Below, in pieces: positions 1 through 11,572 of a stretch of DNA of 64,000 bases (within the stretch, counting starts at the first letter, position 1; every line of letters starts with the position of its first letter). Under the pieces are notes generated by a model, which made no database searches, was not told where the DNA came from, and worked only from the letters and a program-made list of their open reading frames with translations. Position numbers and translations under genes: made by a program. The stretch is from Symbiodinium microadriaticum (Eukaryota; Sar; Dinophyceae; Suessiales; Symbiodiniaceae), in the NCBI GenBank assembly GCA_001939145.1, contig LSRX01000283.1:90121-154120 (forward strand), written 5' to 3'.

Positions 1-2860
1 CTTTCCTTTTCTCCTTGTCCTTCCTGTAGTTCAGACCGACACAACAACCACTGAGAACACGAATGCCGCGAAGTGAGGCTGTCGCTTCCTCCGAGCACAG
101 TGTGCCCTTGAAATTCCGATCTTTGTCAGGGTGAGACTCAGAGGAGCAATCTGAAATGCTCTCAGAGAGTCTCTGAGCCGTTTCGGGTTCGTCGAAGGCT
201 GAGGGCTGGGCTTCTTCTCCTTCTTCTCTTTGCCTCCTTCCGCTCCTCGGAACGTCCATCGGGAATTCATACAATCGGAGCACTCTGCGGGAAGGTTGGC
301 AAGACATGATGCATCGACGCGGGGGCAACAGTCCGTCGCGGTCTTTCTTCAGCTTTTTCTCTTTCTTTTCTTTTTTGTCCTGATGTGCTACATGCGAGCT
401 CAGCTCTTGTGCTGTTGCCTTGCCGGCCGTCGCGCATGCTGAAATCGTCTGGGCAGAAGCCTTCAACATGCGCACCACTGCACCAGGCAGCTTGGAGCTA
501 CCCCTGCAACATCCTGCAAGACAAGGACACGACTCGGAAGCGCCTTTTTGTCTTTCTTCTTATCTTTTTTGTCCTGGTTGTCACATGTCGTTCCCGCCAG
601 GTTCTGTGGCCGCATCAAGAAAAGCTGCCACATTGCTCTGCTCTCCACCGAATATGTTTTTGGAGGACGAACTACTTAAGTTCCAGACTGCTGGACGGAA
701 AAAGGTTGCAAGTCTGTTCCGGGAGCTTGGTCATGAGTGTTCTCCTACCTCTTTTACTGATCTGCTTCTCGTCCCAGCCGTCCAAACCGCAACAACAGTA
801 GCCTGGCAAGCTCTAAACTCACGATACTCAGGACAAGAACACACACACAGTACAAATCCTGAATGGAGAAGCACTTCTTGGCCTAAAGCCGAGCGCACCT
901 TCTTGGCTTCGTCGGAAGGCACTTTGGCCTCGCCTTCGCTGGGTGGGGCCTGGGACCGTGCAAGGACTCGACGAAGACTTCTGGCGGACCTCCCTAGCAG
1001 CTCTAGCAATGTGAGGTCTACCGATCGGTACTAGTAGGAGCTAATAGGAGCTATGCACGCCAGATCAATTTCGATCAAGAGCTGGAGACCGGAGACTAAC
1101 TCCAAGCAAGACACGGTCAAGATCTCCGTCGCGGCTGCTTTGACCTGGCCACAGGATACCACAGCAAAGCGCACTTTCAGAGCAGGGAGACCCTGAAGCC
1201 CGACTCTACGGATTCTCTCTTCAGCCCCTTGAGCCATGGCCTTGGCCAACTTCTCCGCGAAGGGGACTTGCGATGCCAACACCTCTGCTTCATCGCTTCG
1301 CCGAGTAAGGCGTAAACAAAAAGGCTTTGAGGACTTCGGAAAGTTGGGGTGCTGGGTCCGGCTTATTCTGAGAGTGAGAACGGCGATCTAGCAACAGTTC
1401 ATACCATGTGTTGGTCGCGTTCCGGAGACACCACGCCCAGAAAAGGAGGGCACTAGGAAGCACGTCCAATGTTGAAGTTCCCTATGTACCGGAGGAGGCG
1501 CGGCTGCCACGACGTCGGGTCAATCTCGCTTCCTCGTTCCGCTGTGCTCCCAAGACTGAGAATCAATGAGCGAGTGAGTCGAAATTGTTGAAAGGACACA
1601 CAGCTTACAAGCTACCAGGAGCTTGTTCGCCTCAAACAAGTGGGGGTTTGTCTACCGACGGCAGCGCCAGACCAAGAGACCAAGAAAATTGCGACTAAGC
1701 CAACACGAGCCGCAACTAAACACGCAGTGCCAGGTACTCCTAGTCTCCCATCTTCCGTATCTTCGGCTCTCTCCTAAACAACGTATACAAGTATTGGGCT
1801 CGGACTGAGCGCATGTTCATGGCATCGATGATCGGCGCCTGAAGCAATTTTCAGGCTTCTCCGCAGTGGTGCGAGTAAGTGGACAGCTCTCCAAGGGATC
1901 GTGCAACGACGGCTTTTCTTGTGTCATCTGGGAACCAAGTGCCAACTTTTGTCCGGTTGAGAGCCCTATCTTGGAAAGGTAGGAAGCCTGGCTGACTAGC
2001 TGTTACCCGAACCTAGTACCAAGAAGTTGCATTCAACAGCTCTGCCGCAAGTCCACTCCAGCATGTTTGTGCAGATGTCACACAGACCGCCACGCGGACC
2101 TTCGAGCGGAGACCTTGCAGGCTTAGGGCCTAGGGGGAATTGCAGAGCGCCTGGAACTGCACAGTCCTGGGCCGCAGTGATCCGGAGATTTTCGTAGCGT
2201 GCGGGGTCAAACACTGGCAAGGATGCAATGATTCGCAAGGCATTTAGATGCCGGTGTTCACTGTTGCAGGAATCTGTCCGTTTCACGCAGCCTGCGGGCC
2301 CTGAAGCGTGTTGTACCCTAGCCGAGAGGGCCGAGGCCATGACATCTCTTCAACCTTGGCATTGTCCACATGAGACTTCGCCTTCACAGAGACCAAACAA
2401 TATCTCACCGTAAGAAACCGCTTAGTACCTTAGCCGAGTGCCCATGGTCGGGCTTCAGGCCGTTTGGGGTCGGAGAGGCTCTGAGCTTTCGGTTTTGCTC
2501 TCTGCAACGGAGCTTAACAACCACTGTCTGGTTGCTTCGCTCCATGAACACGGAGGCACTGCCGAAAGGCCATCCGAAAGGGCGTTTGATCTTGCAAATG
2601 TTGCGCAACGTTCCTGCACTCGTGGGCGAGGGTGGCAAGTGGGAGTGCGCCCATAAATATGGAAAGGAAACGTCCGAAGGCTCCCGGAACGAGGCCCTCT
2701 GCAACCTCTAGTTTTTCGCATCCGAAGGCAGAACGGTGGCACCAGTGCAGTTCTTGCCAGGACATGGGGCCGGCTACGCCTTGCATTCCCAAACCAAACA
2801 TTCAAGGAGATGCCAACTGTCCTTCCCAGTCGGTGCTGTAACTTCAGGGGCTCGGCTTAC
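1..2860. other. Region without a firm gene; minus-strand candidate exons
   Basis: No gene can be assigned. Pyrimidine-rich stretches lie at 336-385 and 540-590. Four minus-strand open stretches (2801-2514, 2340-1996, about 1310-1031 and 1009-731) follow one another downstream of the signal-peptide-like exon at 3037-2861. They could be further exons of the same gene, but no intron chain could be phased. A plus-strand frame of 204 codons (420-1034) overlaps the last of them and is about what chance allows. Confidence 0.3.
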
Positions 2861-3037
2861 ATGTATCAAGGCCTCTGTGAACACGAGCACCCGGTCGTCA
2901 TCCACAAGGAAAGACCGCTGCATCTTTACAACCTGAGGTGGCACCAAGCTTGTCTTCGCAAAAAGCCTCTGGCTCACAAAGATCACCATCCAAAGCACAG
3001 CCGTCATCCTCAAGACTGCTCGTGGAAGAGTCTTCAT
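2861..3037 (-). CDS. Candidate first exon with signal peptide, secreted or membrane protein
   Basis: Product not recognised. The frame opens with ATG at 3037 and encodes 59 residues. After a short basic start (MKTLPRAVLR) comes a hydrophobic run (MTAVLWMVIFV) typical of an ER signal peptide or anchor, then a polar segment rich in V, D and R. At 2860 the minus strand reads GTAAGC, a good splice donor, and the exon is 177 nt (phase 0). Without splicing the frame continues to a stop at 2774. Possible later exons lie at lower coordinates on the same strand. The leader and donor are seen directly; that this is a spliced gene is inference. Confidence 0.35.
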
Positions 3038-4309
3038 TGTGGTAGTTGGTCTGTGCCCTCTGTGCTGGCAACCGGAGGACACACAACTACGACCCGACCA
3101 CCTCGCCCTCACGGATACCCACGTCCCAAAACACCAAAGCTTGCTGTACTAGCAGGCGCATGTACGATCCTATACAGTGCACTGCATGCACTAAGTAGCA
3201 TTGTACGATTCAGTCTCGTTGCAAGATGCTCTCATCGGATGCTTACAAGTTGCTTGACGATACGACCCGAACTCAAGGCACGAAGTCATCGCCATACTGC
3301 TATACAGTCAGCATCATCACCACCATGACAGAAGCAGTCGCAGTGGGGTGCAAGCTGAGTGCCTCGCATGAGCAACCTTGGTCTCCTGTGAAAGGGGCTT
3401 CGGGCTATGGTTTGGAGTTCATGAGCAAATGATACTACAAGTCGTATGTGGCGTCGACACTTCAGCGATTTGAGTTTGAGAGGCCAGGTCTGTGCAGCAC
3501 GGATTTACGGGTGTCGATTATTTGCCGGGTAGGTCAATGCTCCCACATGCAGATATCGAGCCAGTCGTGCTTTTGGAAAATGCGCTGAACGCTTCATCGA
3601 CTCATACTGCTGCTGAAACTGCAGGTTCATGCACTCCACTCGGCTGTACTCCCAGATTTTGATTTGGTTTACAATGTAATAAAGGTTTTCTGAGTTTTGT
3701 GCGTGGCAACTGTAAGCCTGTGTTTGATTCACGGAGCGTTGCGTCCTTGAACTCAACGAGGCCGAAGGTTTGACCTTCAGCACCACGGCAAAGAGGACTC
3801 TGTGCGCAAGTAGTGTTTCTGCATGGGATGTTCATGGGGAGACGAGCCCAGTACACACATTCTGAATGCATCACATGCATGCTTCGGAGGGTTGCTAGGC
3901 CGAATGAATAAAGACAGGTGAAGTCGTTCCGCGATGCTCGTGGCGAAAGGCGGCGCCGATCGAAACTTGCGCTGCCGCTGCGAAATGGCATGCTTCTGAT
4001 CGACTTCGCTGCTGGGCTCCAGCTAGGCTCCATGCTACAGGGCTGTGTGAGTACGATGGAAATGCTCGACGATTGGAAACAACGGGATTTCGCCCTGCCA
4101 AGCCTTGGGGCCAGTTCCGACCTGCTGAGGCTAGGACCGTCTGCGTCCTTGTCTATCCTGCATGGTGCCCACCATCCCACTTCCGTGCTCCGATTGCGAG
4201 CTGTCTTGCGCACTTCGGTTGTTCATGTGCTATTGGGAAGGGGGCGGCTTGATGAAGCTGCCGTTCTACCCATGTGGGAGCCTCCAAGAGCTGCATCCAC
4301 ATCTCCTAA
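3038..4309. other. Unassigned region with overlapping minus-strand open frames
   Basis: Two overlapping minus-strand frames (4213-3602 and 3786-3505) are open. The first contains segments faintly like RRM RNP2 and RNP1 motifs (VYWARLP about 30 residues before TFGLVEF), but the rest of an RRM cannot be followed. No reliable gene model. Confidence 0.2.
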
Positions 4310-4948
4310 ATGGCCTCTAGGAGTGTCTCACAAAGTAGACCACACCTATGGACTCCCTCTCGTGCCCGTGGCTTTGCTTCTTCAAGAAGCGCTCTAGCAG
4401 ACTCTAGCCAGCTGTGGCTTGCTGTGCTGCAGTGGTGCGGTCGTGCCAAGAACGTTGTCTTCTGCAAGACCCCAACGAGTCAGCAGAAGGCTTCGTCAGC
4501 GTGGCGTACTTTCGAGATCTTCGCGGCAGCCTACGATGCATCAGACCCTCAAGCAGGTTTTCCAAAAAACCCCGTGAACCGGCCGATTTGTGGACTGGCA
4601 AAGTTTGGAACGACAGCACAACGCGAACAAACAAAGGTTACCGGAAAAGCTTTTGCACTCAAGCGCCGGAACCCACGGAGACATTGTTTGGTTGCTAGGC
4701 CTGAAACTTCGAAATATTCTGCGAACCTCAGCTCCAAAATCTCATTCCCTCAACCCCAATTCGCGAACGACACCGAGCTCCTCAGGGTCTCCACCTCGCC
4801 CCAGCCTTCGCACAGCTTCCTGGCAAGGGTGGTGCCCTCATTTTGCGGTCTAAGGACGGCGGCTGCCATTTACTGCTTCATCGGGATGGAGAAAATAGAG
4901 GCCCTGGAACAGGAAGATTGTGACACCATGTTAGAGCTTTCACACTAG
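4310..4948 (+). CDS. Candidate ORF, 212 aa, mitochondrial-presequence-like start
   Basis: Unrecognised product. ATG at 4310 in a reasonable context (AAATGGCC). The first about 33 residues are rich in R, S and A with almost no acidic residues and contain RGFASS, like a mitochondrial targeting presequence. The rest matches no family I know. A length of 212 codons is only slightly beyond chance for this window. The C-terminal half may be intronic, since a GTTTTC follows a possible exon end near codon 83 and another plus frame (4414-4698) overlaps. It could be a first exon or spurious. Confidence 0.28.
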   Translation: MASRSVSQSRPHLWTPSRARGFASSRSALADSSQLWLAVLQWCGRAKNVVFCKTPTSQQKASSAWRTFEIFAAAYDASDPQAGFPKNPVNRPICGLAKFGTTAQREQTKVTGKAFALKRRNPRRHCLVARPETSKYSANLSSKISFPQPQFANDTELLRVSTSPQPSHSFLARVVPSFCGLRTAAAIYCFIGMEKIEALEQEDCDTMLELSH

Positions 4949-5465
4949 ATTAGATTGGTTGGCTCCCCAGCTCTCCCGAAAGGTTTGGCCCTGCCTGATT
5001 GATTCAGGATCTGTGTCCTCTGCCAGGCCGGCGATGTGGCATGTCCTCAAGCGGAGCTCCTGCAGAGACTGTGTGCGGACTTGCATCTATGCACCCATGT
5101 GTACGCACATGTATACACTTCCTTTGTATCCGTACTCACACTTGCAGCCCCCTCACGGGACTTTGGATGGATAGACGGCTGCGGAAACCACCACTTCCGT
5201 TTCGCAGGCTGTCTGAGAAAGTTTGGACGTCAGAGTTTAGCCATTCGAGATCATTAATTCAATCAGACCTCGACCACCACATCGGGTCGGGCTTCTTCAG
5301 CTGTTGGGTGCCGCAGCAACAAGTGCCGGAATTTCCTGTATCTTGACCTCGACAACACAATCAGCCTGCAACACGTCTGTCGAGACGTTTCTCGCATTTT
5401 CTGTGAAACAGCATGAATTGTTCGAGGAGAATGCAGACGCTTGAGTCGCCTGCTATTTGGGCATC
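4949..5465. other. No gene seen
   Basis: Short CA/TG-rich patch at 5090-5130 (GTACGCACATGTATACAC). No convincing coding potential. Confidence 0.4.
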
Positions 5466-5759
5466 ATGGCGCATGAAAAGCAAGTTCTCCCAGATTTTGA
5501 TTCAAACCTCCCACCTGAATCGGATGACAATTTTGGCAACATCCATTCTACATCAGAAAATGAGAACATAAGTGATCAGATCCCTCATTCTGATCGGCTG
5601 GTGGACACATCGGACATTGCAGAGAGCCACTCCGAGAACGTTGGGAATTCCATTCACTTGTCCGACCAATGCGCAGACACGATGGACGTGATCGACAGCC
5701 ACTCCGAAAACATGGGTCTGATCAACCACCTGTACCTGCAAAGTGATGAAGAACGTTAA
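5466..5759 (+). CDS. Small acidic repeat protein candidate
   Basis: The ATG at 5466 opens a 97-residue frame ending TAA, followed by an A-rich stretch. The product is strongly acidic and low in complexity, built from three imperfect repeats of about 24-27 residues. The repeat cores read HSTSENEN, SHSENVG and SHSENMG, with D-rich spacers (DTSDIAE, DTMDVID). No signal peptide, membrane span or known domain. The repeat is visible at both DNA and protein level, so it may be a decayed minisatellite that happens to stay open or a genuine small disordered protein. No splice sites are needed to read it. Confidence 0.33.
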   Translation: MAHEKQVLPDFDSNLPPESDDNFGNIHSTSENENISDQIPHSDRLVDTSDIAESHSENVGNSIHLSDQCADTMDVIDSHSENMGLINHLYLQSDEER

Positions 5760-6878
5760 AAAAAACATGAAGCAGAATCTAGCATCGTCGCTGTACATTG
5801 ATTATCCTCGCTGTTGTTTCCTGAACAGTTTGCAGCAGCCGTGGCTTAAGTGAAATAACGAACAACAACCCCGCATCTCCCCTCTTCTCTGCTTGCCTCT
5901 TGCTCTTGCCGAAATCCCACACGTGTGTGCATGTGTGCATGAATCTGTCAGTCCGTCTCTGTCTGTCCGCCCTTCCTCCGTCCGTGCATCTGTCCATATG
6001 TATAATATATGTACACCCATGAGTGACACCGCAAGTGCGTCTTCAGCGTTACACAGCGTGTGGACGGGTGAGGTTCGTTCTTGCAGTGCCTCAGGCACGA
6101 GTGGCAACTGTCGCCAAGAGTCTTCAAAGAATCCATTACGGACCAAACTGCAATCAGCCCAACCAGGGACAAATGGGACTTAAGACATGGCGCCTGAATT
6201 CACAGCGTGGAAAGCTCTTGAAAGGCCAGCGGAGCCGAATGGAACAGAGCTGCAGCCCAGCCCAGGCCTCAGCGGCCTCCTTTGCCTTGCGGACATGCTC
6301 TGCCTGTTCCAGGGCTTCAGACTGAGCTTGGGCTGTGGGATTTTCGGACTTTGGGCAAAACGTGTATCACGCGTCGATGGAAACCTGGGATAGCAGTGCA
6401 CAGCAGCAACTTGTCCGCAAGCCCGGGTTCAAGCCGAGTGCTCGGACCGTGTGATCGAGCAGAAAACAAAGAAAGCAACCTCAACCACAATATCACACCT
6501 CCACTACGGCTGGTCACGCTGCCTGCATCTCAAATTCTTCATCTGCGAGCTCCTGTTCTGTGGGCCTTGGAGACTAATTATTTTGTTGCTTACTGGCATC
6601 AGAACATCGTGATGTAGTGAAACAAAGCGTAGTTGCTTTGGAAATTCGGATCAGGCTTAACTTGGCCGCTGTGTCAGTTGGCTGGTTCAGTTGATGATGC
6701 CTAGGCCTTTATGTCCAACCGAGTCCAACCCTATGGCCCTATGCACACGAAAGATCCCATCACAAGAAATGAGGTTCCACGTGAGTCAGAGCTGCTAGTC
6801 TGCTAGTCTCTGATGGGCTCACGCGTTTTGGATTGATTCAAAGGTGTAGTCTCATGCCACTCTTGTTCTCATCCGCAG
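5760..6878. other. No gene seen
   Basis: Contains a CTGT/CCGT-rich low-complexity stretch (about 5,945-5,995) and a short TA-rich patch near 6,000. Open frames on both strands overlap and none stands out. Confidence 0.4.
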
Positions 6879-7152
6879 GTTCTTGCGATATGCCGATGTG
6901 GCACGGCTTTGCTTGTGGGAGTCGGCCGAGACTCTCCTGTTGTCGTCTCGGTTGGCAGTGGTGACCAGCCCGCATGACTTTCGCACCGTCCGCGGGTGTT
7001 ATACTCTGGAAAGAGCCACGATCTATTCCGAACATCCACACACGTCGCCAATGAACCACAGGGCATTCTCCCACTGGCGGGTTGCAGGAAGCCCTGCTTT
7101 TTCCGCTTCTGAGCCTGATGCGGTCACGCCTCCATGCCCGTGGCAAATGTGA
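6879..7152 (+). CDS. Candidate internal or terminal exon, unknown protein
   Basis: A strong acceptor-like sequence (pyrimidine-rich CTCTTGTTCTCATCCGCAG ending at 6878) precedes an open frame that reads FLRYADVARLCLWE and runs to a TGA at 7150-7152. The opening leucine/alanine-rich helix vaguely resembles an F-box-type helix, but this is not enough to name it. Antisense frames (7442-7023 and 7146-6838) overlap. The acceptor is seen; coding status is inference. Confidence 0.3.
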
Positions 7153-7548
7153 AAAGAGCTCGCAGCAAGACGCTGAGAGCCAGCGCGCGAGTAACTCTGC
7201 GCAGCTTTCACTCTACCAATGTGGGTTTGCCACCCTTCACTCAAGAGAAGCGGCCTGCTGCGGGACGAGAAGGCTTGCTTCGGGGCAACACTCTCACAAT
7301 GACCTGGAATCAGATGCAAATGCATTGGTATCCACTCGGGTTGCTGTGTGTACATACGGCTTCCTAGGAATGTATTCCACTTCCCAACACCTGCAAACAT
7401 TCTGCAAGCTGTTTCTAGGTTTCCACCTGAGGACAAGCGCACATGGTGGAAGAGGGCCGAGCCAACTGTACTGCTCTCAGCAGAAGCATAGAGACCACAA
7501 AATTCGTCAACCTAGCACCTAGATCGTTCCATACCAAAGGACAACAGT

Positions 7549-7608
7549 CATCGTCATCATCATCATCATCATCATCATCATCAACATCATCATCAACATC
7601 ATCATCAG
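7549..7608 (+). repeat. (CAT)n microsatellite
   Basis: About 60 bp of CAT units (read TCATCATCA...) with two CAA interruptions. Encodes Ser or Met runs in accidental frames. Confidence 0.9.
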
Positions 7609-8999
7609 TAACACCACAGCCGTTCCAATTGCACCACGGTCGCCGTCAGGGCCGGACCGTGGAGAGGAGGGATGCACATAGTCAAACGGAATATGTTTCA
7701 ACGTGAGCGGAAGCCCCGAAGCGAAGATCCCGATTCTCACGCAGGATCTTTTCCTTTTTCTGTGCTGACCGAGCGCTGGGCCGTCCGCACTTTGCACTGT
7801 CGGTGCCTTTGAGTTGGGGGCCGAGGTGACTAATGTATGGGTGGCAGCATGAATTCACGGTGGTGGTGCTGTTTCTTATGAACACTTTAAACTAAGCGCG
7901 GATTCTTCATGAGTGTGGCACTTGGGAACTTGGCTCTGCGATGGAGAGGGGATTCCTGATCCGGCGGCTCTCCTCGCATCGAAGGCCGGCACTCGCCGGA
8001 GCACTTGCTTTGGGAGGGCTATCCGAGTTGGGGCTTCCATCCATGTGACCTACATGCTCTGAACTGCAGGGTCCCTACTATGGGCCCCTTCTCCCCAACT
8101 AAACTCCGCAGCCCCACCTCTGATGAGGAGTGAATCCAGATATTCTTCAGAAACCATATGACTCACCGTGTGGGACCCATATAATCAACTTTTCGCAGGC
8201 TCTGTTGCCCTCTCACCCCCTGCAGCTGCTCACTGACCGCTCCATGAGGTCTGAGGGATTTTCTGAAACATACACAGCTGTGAGTCAGAGGGGTCTATCT
8301 ACCACAAGGCATTTGTCATACCACCATGTGAGGGTTCATCCCAGACATTGACCAACGGCAGAAAGTGCACTTCGACTGAAAAGTCCATCAAGGAATATGC
8401 AGAGCGCACAGAAAGAGTGTGTAGTTCAAGCTTGCTCTGAGCAGGGAACCCTCCGACCTCATGTCTATATCTGTCCGTCCCGGAAGCTCCCGTCAGTCGA
8501 ACTCCATATAGCAGTCCTCTCCGAAAAGCTGCCAGCTAGGGTTCATAAGTCAAGGGGTTTGAGGTTTAAGTTGCTGGAGTTGGGAACTCCCAAGCCTGGT
8601 GTTGACAAAAGGCTGGAACAGCCAATGCCCAGTGGCGCACAAATGTAGAAAGTAGTGTAAAGGTACACTTTTTTGCAACTACACACCTGTACATTGGTCT
8701 CTGATCTCTCTGGGAAATCCTCTCTCCCGGGCCCCATCCGTCTCTCTCGCCCTCTCTCGCTATGTCTTGCTCTGGGTCCTTTGCTGTGCTGTTCTAGGGC
8801 ACAAGGCAACAAAAACCCTAACCGTTAACCTTTATCCGATAGCCTGCTACTTATGTTCTCTTCCTTTGTCCCATAATCGAAAAGGGGCTTTCAGCTTCAG
8901 GGTGCCCCCACGACCGCAAGCTCGACAGCGGCTTCGGGTTTCGGGTTTCGGAAGATAGCAGTTCTGCTCAAGCAGGCTGCCAAACCTTGAAATTTTTTC
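7609..8999. other. No gene seen
   Basis: 1.4 kb without a supported gene. Around 8,811 there is a CCCTAACCGTTAACC patch, a weak relative of the CCCTAAA telomere unit. Confidence 0.4.
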
Positions 9000-9235
9000 T
9001 TAAGGGTTGCTTCGAAGGGGGCTGTTGGGTCTGTCCTTCGGGGCTCTCATCGCCTCCGCTTGGGTGTGAGCCGCGACTTCCGAAGAACAGTACATGTCTT
9101 CCTCACCACTCGCGATTTTTTTGTGGAGTCCTCCGACTGCGGCGAGTGCTCCGGCTGCCCTTGTAGTCTGGAACGAATGAAGAAGTACCAAAGCCTCGAG
9201 TGCAGGAGCAGCTAGGGCATCTAGGGGAGGCTTGC
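9000..9235 (-). CDS. Candidate terminal exon, Ala/Glu-rich
   Basis: Reading the minus strand, ...GCACGATCAG at 9236-9238 acts as an acceptor-like AG. It is followed by a frame beginning KPPLDALAAPALEALVLLH that stays open to a TAA at 9000. The composition is helical and alanine-rich, ending in a polar tail (QAEAMRAPKDR). No domain recognised. The full open frame extends upstream to 9449, so the acceptor is a suggestion only. Confidence 0.28.
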
Positions 9236-9524
9236 CTGATCGTGCGCTGTCGTTTTGGAGGATACGAGGGTTTAGGGTTGGGGTCAGCCCTGAAGCCCGG
9301 GGTGAACTCCAACTCGCCACAGTTCTCAGGATCCTGAGACTTCGTTTCTGTGCAGGCCAGGGTCTGCAAAGCGAGCAGGCTGAGCTGAAGGACCAAGGCG
9401 GCAAAGAAAGCAGGTGACAGTCCTTGGAGCTGCGAGGCAACACCGTCATCCCTGCGTCTTTACATGGTTCCTCATCAACCTATGCCGTCTCAGCATATCT
9501 CCGAGAGCGGCGTGTACTATGGCC

Positions 9525-9542
9525 GGGGGGGGGGGGGGGGGG
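9525..9542 (+). repeat. G18 homopolymer
   Basis: Run of 18 G followed by AAAAAC. Prone to sequencing length error and able to form a quadruplex. Confidence 0.9.
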
Positions 9543-10096
9543 AAAAACTAGGTACGTTCTGATTCTACGTCGTTGTAAACGGGAGCCGTAAGGAATACTG
9601 CTAGTAACTACTATGTATCAGGACCCCTGAATTGAGTAACTTTGGGGCAGAACACAGTTGGGGCTTCCAGCATGTCGTCTTCGCGAGCTCTGGTCCTGCC
9701 ATTTCAAGGCGAGCTTCTGACAATGGCTGTTGTCATGGTCGCCGTCACGACTCCCTGACAAGTAAACACCCACGCGTAGGCGCCGACGGTGCAAACAGCC
9801 TTTCCGCAAGAGGATTGCTAGGCTCGTGGAAACCCGGCTTGCTATTTATGCTTTGACGCTGTATCAGTCTCCACTTGCTTCGAACTCGGCCGTTCTCACA
9901 AACATAGTTGGCTTAGAAGCACCTCTTGGGATATCTTGGCATTCAAAAGCATGTAGCATCGCGTGTGCTCCGAGCTCTAAAGGCATAGGCTTAAGTCTCG
10001 AAAAGCCCTGAATAGAGGATCCATGTCGACTTCAGCGTACCATGTCTGTTGCCACATGGGGTTATAACGGCTCCGAACCCTGTTACCAAGCCACAG
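9543..10096. other. No gene seen
   Basis: Nothing supportable in either strand. Confidence 0.4.
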
Positions 10097-10726
10097 TCAA
10101 GCAGACCTGGGTTGGCACGTTCTTGGACACGGTGAGAACGACCTTGACCTTGCACCAATTCGAGTTTTCTTGAGTCCAGAAGCACTTCGAGTTTCGAATT
10201 GCCTCTGCCCCTGAGGTGCTTTGCCGGGGTAATGATACTTTGGCATCCCGGTGGGACAACTCCAGCTTCGAAGTGCTCCTGTCGGTATGCAGGAGCCATC
10301 AGGACCCGGGTGCTGTCCAGCGACCATTCGCAGCAGGATTGGGTGCGTCGTCGGGATGACCAGCCCAAATCCCAAGATCCAGCTCAGCGCGTTGGCCACC
10401 ACATACCTTGCAAAGTCGACACTTCCCTGCGAGGCTTGGGGAATTGATGTCCGGGATTGCAGGCCGAATGAACCATGACTAAATTTCCGTAGCATTGTCT
10501 TGCAAGGCCCGGGGCTTGAAGACTCGGCTTCTTGAGCTGTACTGGGCTCTTGTGGCTTGATGCTCCAGCCGGGATGCTGTAAAGCTGTGTCGTAACCCAC
10601 CACTTGCGCAGTGACTTCGCACTTATTGCCGTCACAGCCGAGGACGCTGACGGCCGAGTAGAACACCAAAGGCATGAAACCTTGCGAACTGCCGAACGAC
10701 ATTGACAGATGGATGTGACGGGTCAT
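10097..10726 (-). CDS. Candidate ORF, 209 aa, one hydrophobic segment
   Basis: Unrecognised. ATG at 10726, with further in-frame ATGs at codons 9 and 18. A hydrophobic stretch near residues 108-128 (FARYVVANALSWILGFGLVI) could span a membrane once. The N-terminal part contains a C-x5-C pair (GCDGNKCEV), and the C-terminal 40 residues are basic. Length is near the limit of chance for a window this size, but there is no microsatellite inside and the composition is ordinary. It could be an exon of a larger gene. Confidence 0.33.
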   Translation of the reverse strand: MTRHIHLSMSFGSSQGFMPLVFYSAVSVLGCDGNKCEVTAQVVGYDTALQHPGWSIKPQEPSTAQEAESSSPGPCKTMLRKFSHGSFGLQSRTSIPQASQGSVDFARYVVANALSWILGFGLVIPTTHPILLRMVAGQHPGPDGSCIPTGALRSWSCPTGMPKYHYPGKAPQGQRQFETRSASGLKKTRIGARSRSFSPCPRTCQPRSA

Positions 10727-11572
10727 CTTTCATACATTCACGTCCTGGCCAGCTTCAGAAGCTGGTGCTGGTGCAAAGGGTCCGGGCTGCCTGTTGGATG
10801 CACAGCTTGCCCGGAGGACTTTGGAACTCTCATGGCTTCTGGCAGTACTCGGAGATGCTCCCCATGTCCTATGCAAAGGCCTTCAGTCTTCAGTAGTAGC
10901 CCTAAATGTCAAGACACGCAAACCCGGCTTCAAAAGTCTTTAGCGATGCAATGCGCAATATTAATGTCAATCTGCCGACAAATCGTGTCAATGTCACCAA
11001 CACAGTTTGGACGGCATCGCCGAGTAGCAAATCAAGCACAAGCTCCACGGCATATCAACCTCCTGGCACAGGAACACACGCGTATGTTCGACAAAGTGGT
11101 ATAATCCAAGTCTTGCAGTGTGCACGAGACTAATGACTAACACTCGAGGTCTGCTGCAACAGTCGCGCGAATTTCATGATGCCTGAATTCGGCAAGTTCA
11201 TTTGTTTTTTGCTGCTTTATGACACAATCAGGTGAAGGGCACCCAACACGACTGGTAGACCAGTGGCTCCTTGCCGAGACCTCGGAGCACAGATTCCCGC
11301 AACGGGCCGTGGACATAGTGGTTGAAATTCCTGAACCTTGGCACGGGAGCGGTGGAAGCTACCAGGTGCTCTACGAGAAAAGCGATGTTGGAAGCTTCGG
11401 AACCTTGAGTGTGGTGCTCGAGCTGCGCGATCTATGTACATCCGCAGTGGGCTGCAAATCGACCCCATCCCAACCCCTCCATCAAATAACAGAACTAGCG
11501 ACTATCCTCAGATGTAGAATGCCAAGACATGCCAAGACCATCGAAAAGCAACAACACCCAGATCAAATGGAG
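10727..11572. other. Unassigned; possible plus-strand exon near 11,230-11,500
   Basis: After a pyrimidine-rich tract and ACACAATCAG (about 11,222-11,231), a plus-strand frame remains open and encodes EIPEPWHGSGGSYQVLYE. It could be an exon but has no family match. A short frame at 10,906-11,133 is similar in quality. Confidence 0.22.

Noticed and set aside
3602..4213. RRM RNA-binding domain
   Set aside because: Only loose RNP2- and RNP1-like strings; the remaining helices and strands are not visible and another frame overlaps.
8119..8140. Hammerhead ribozyme core
   Set aside because: CTGATGAGGAGTGAA has the first core box but no CGAAAC box or flanking stems.
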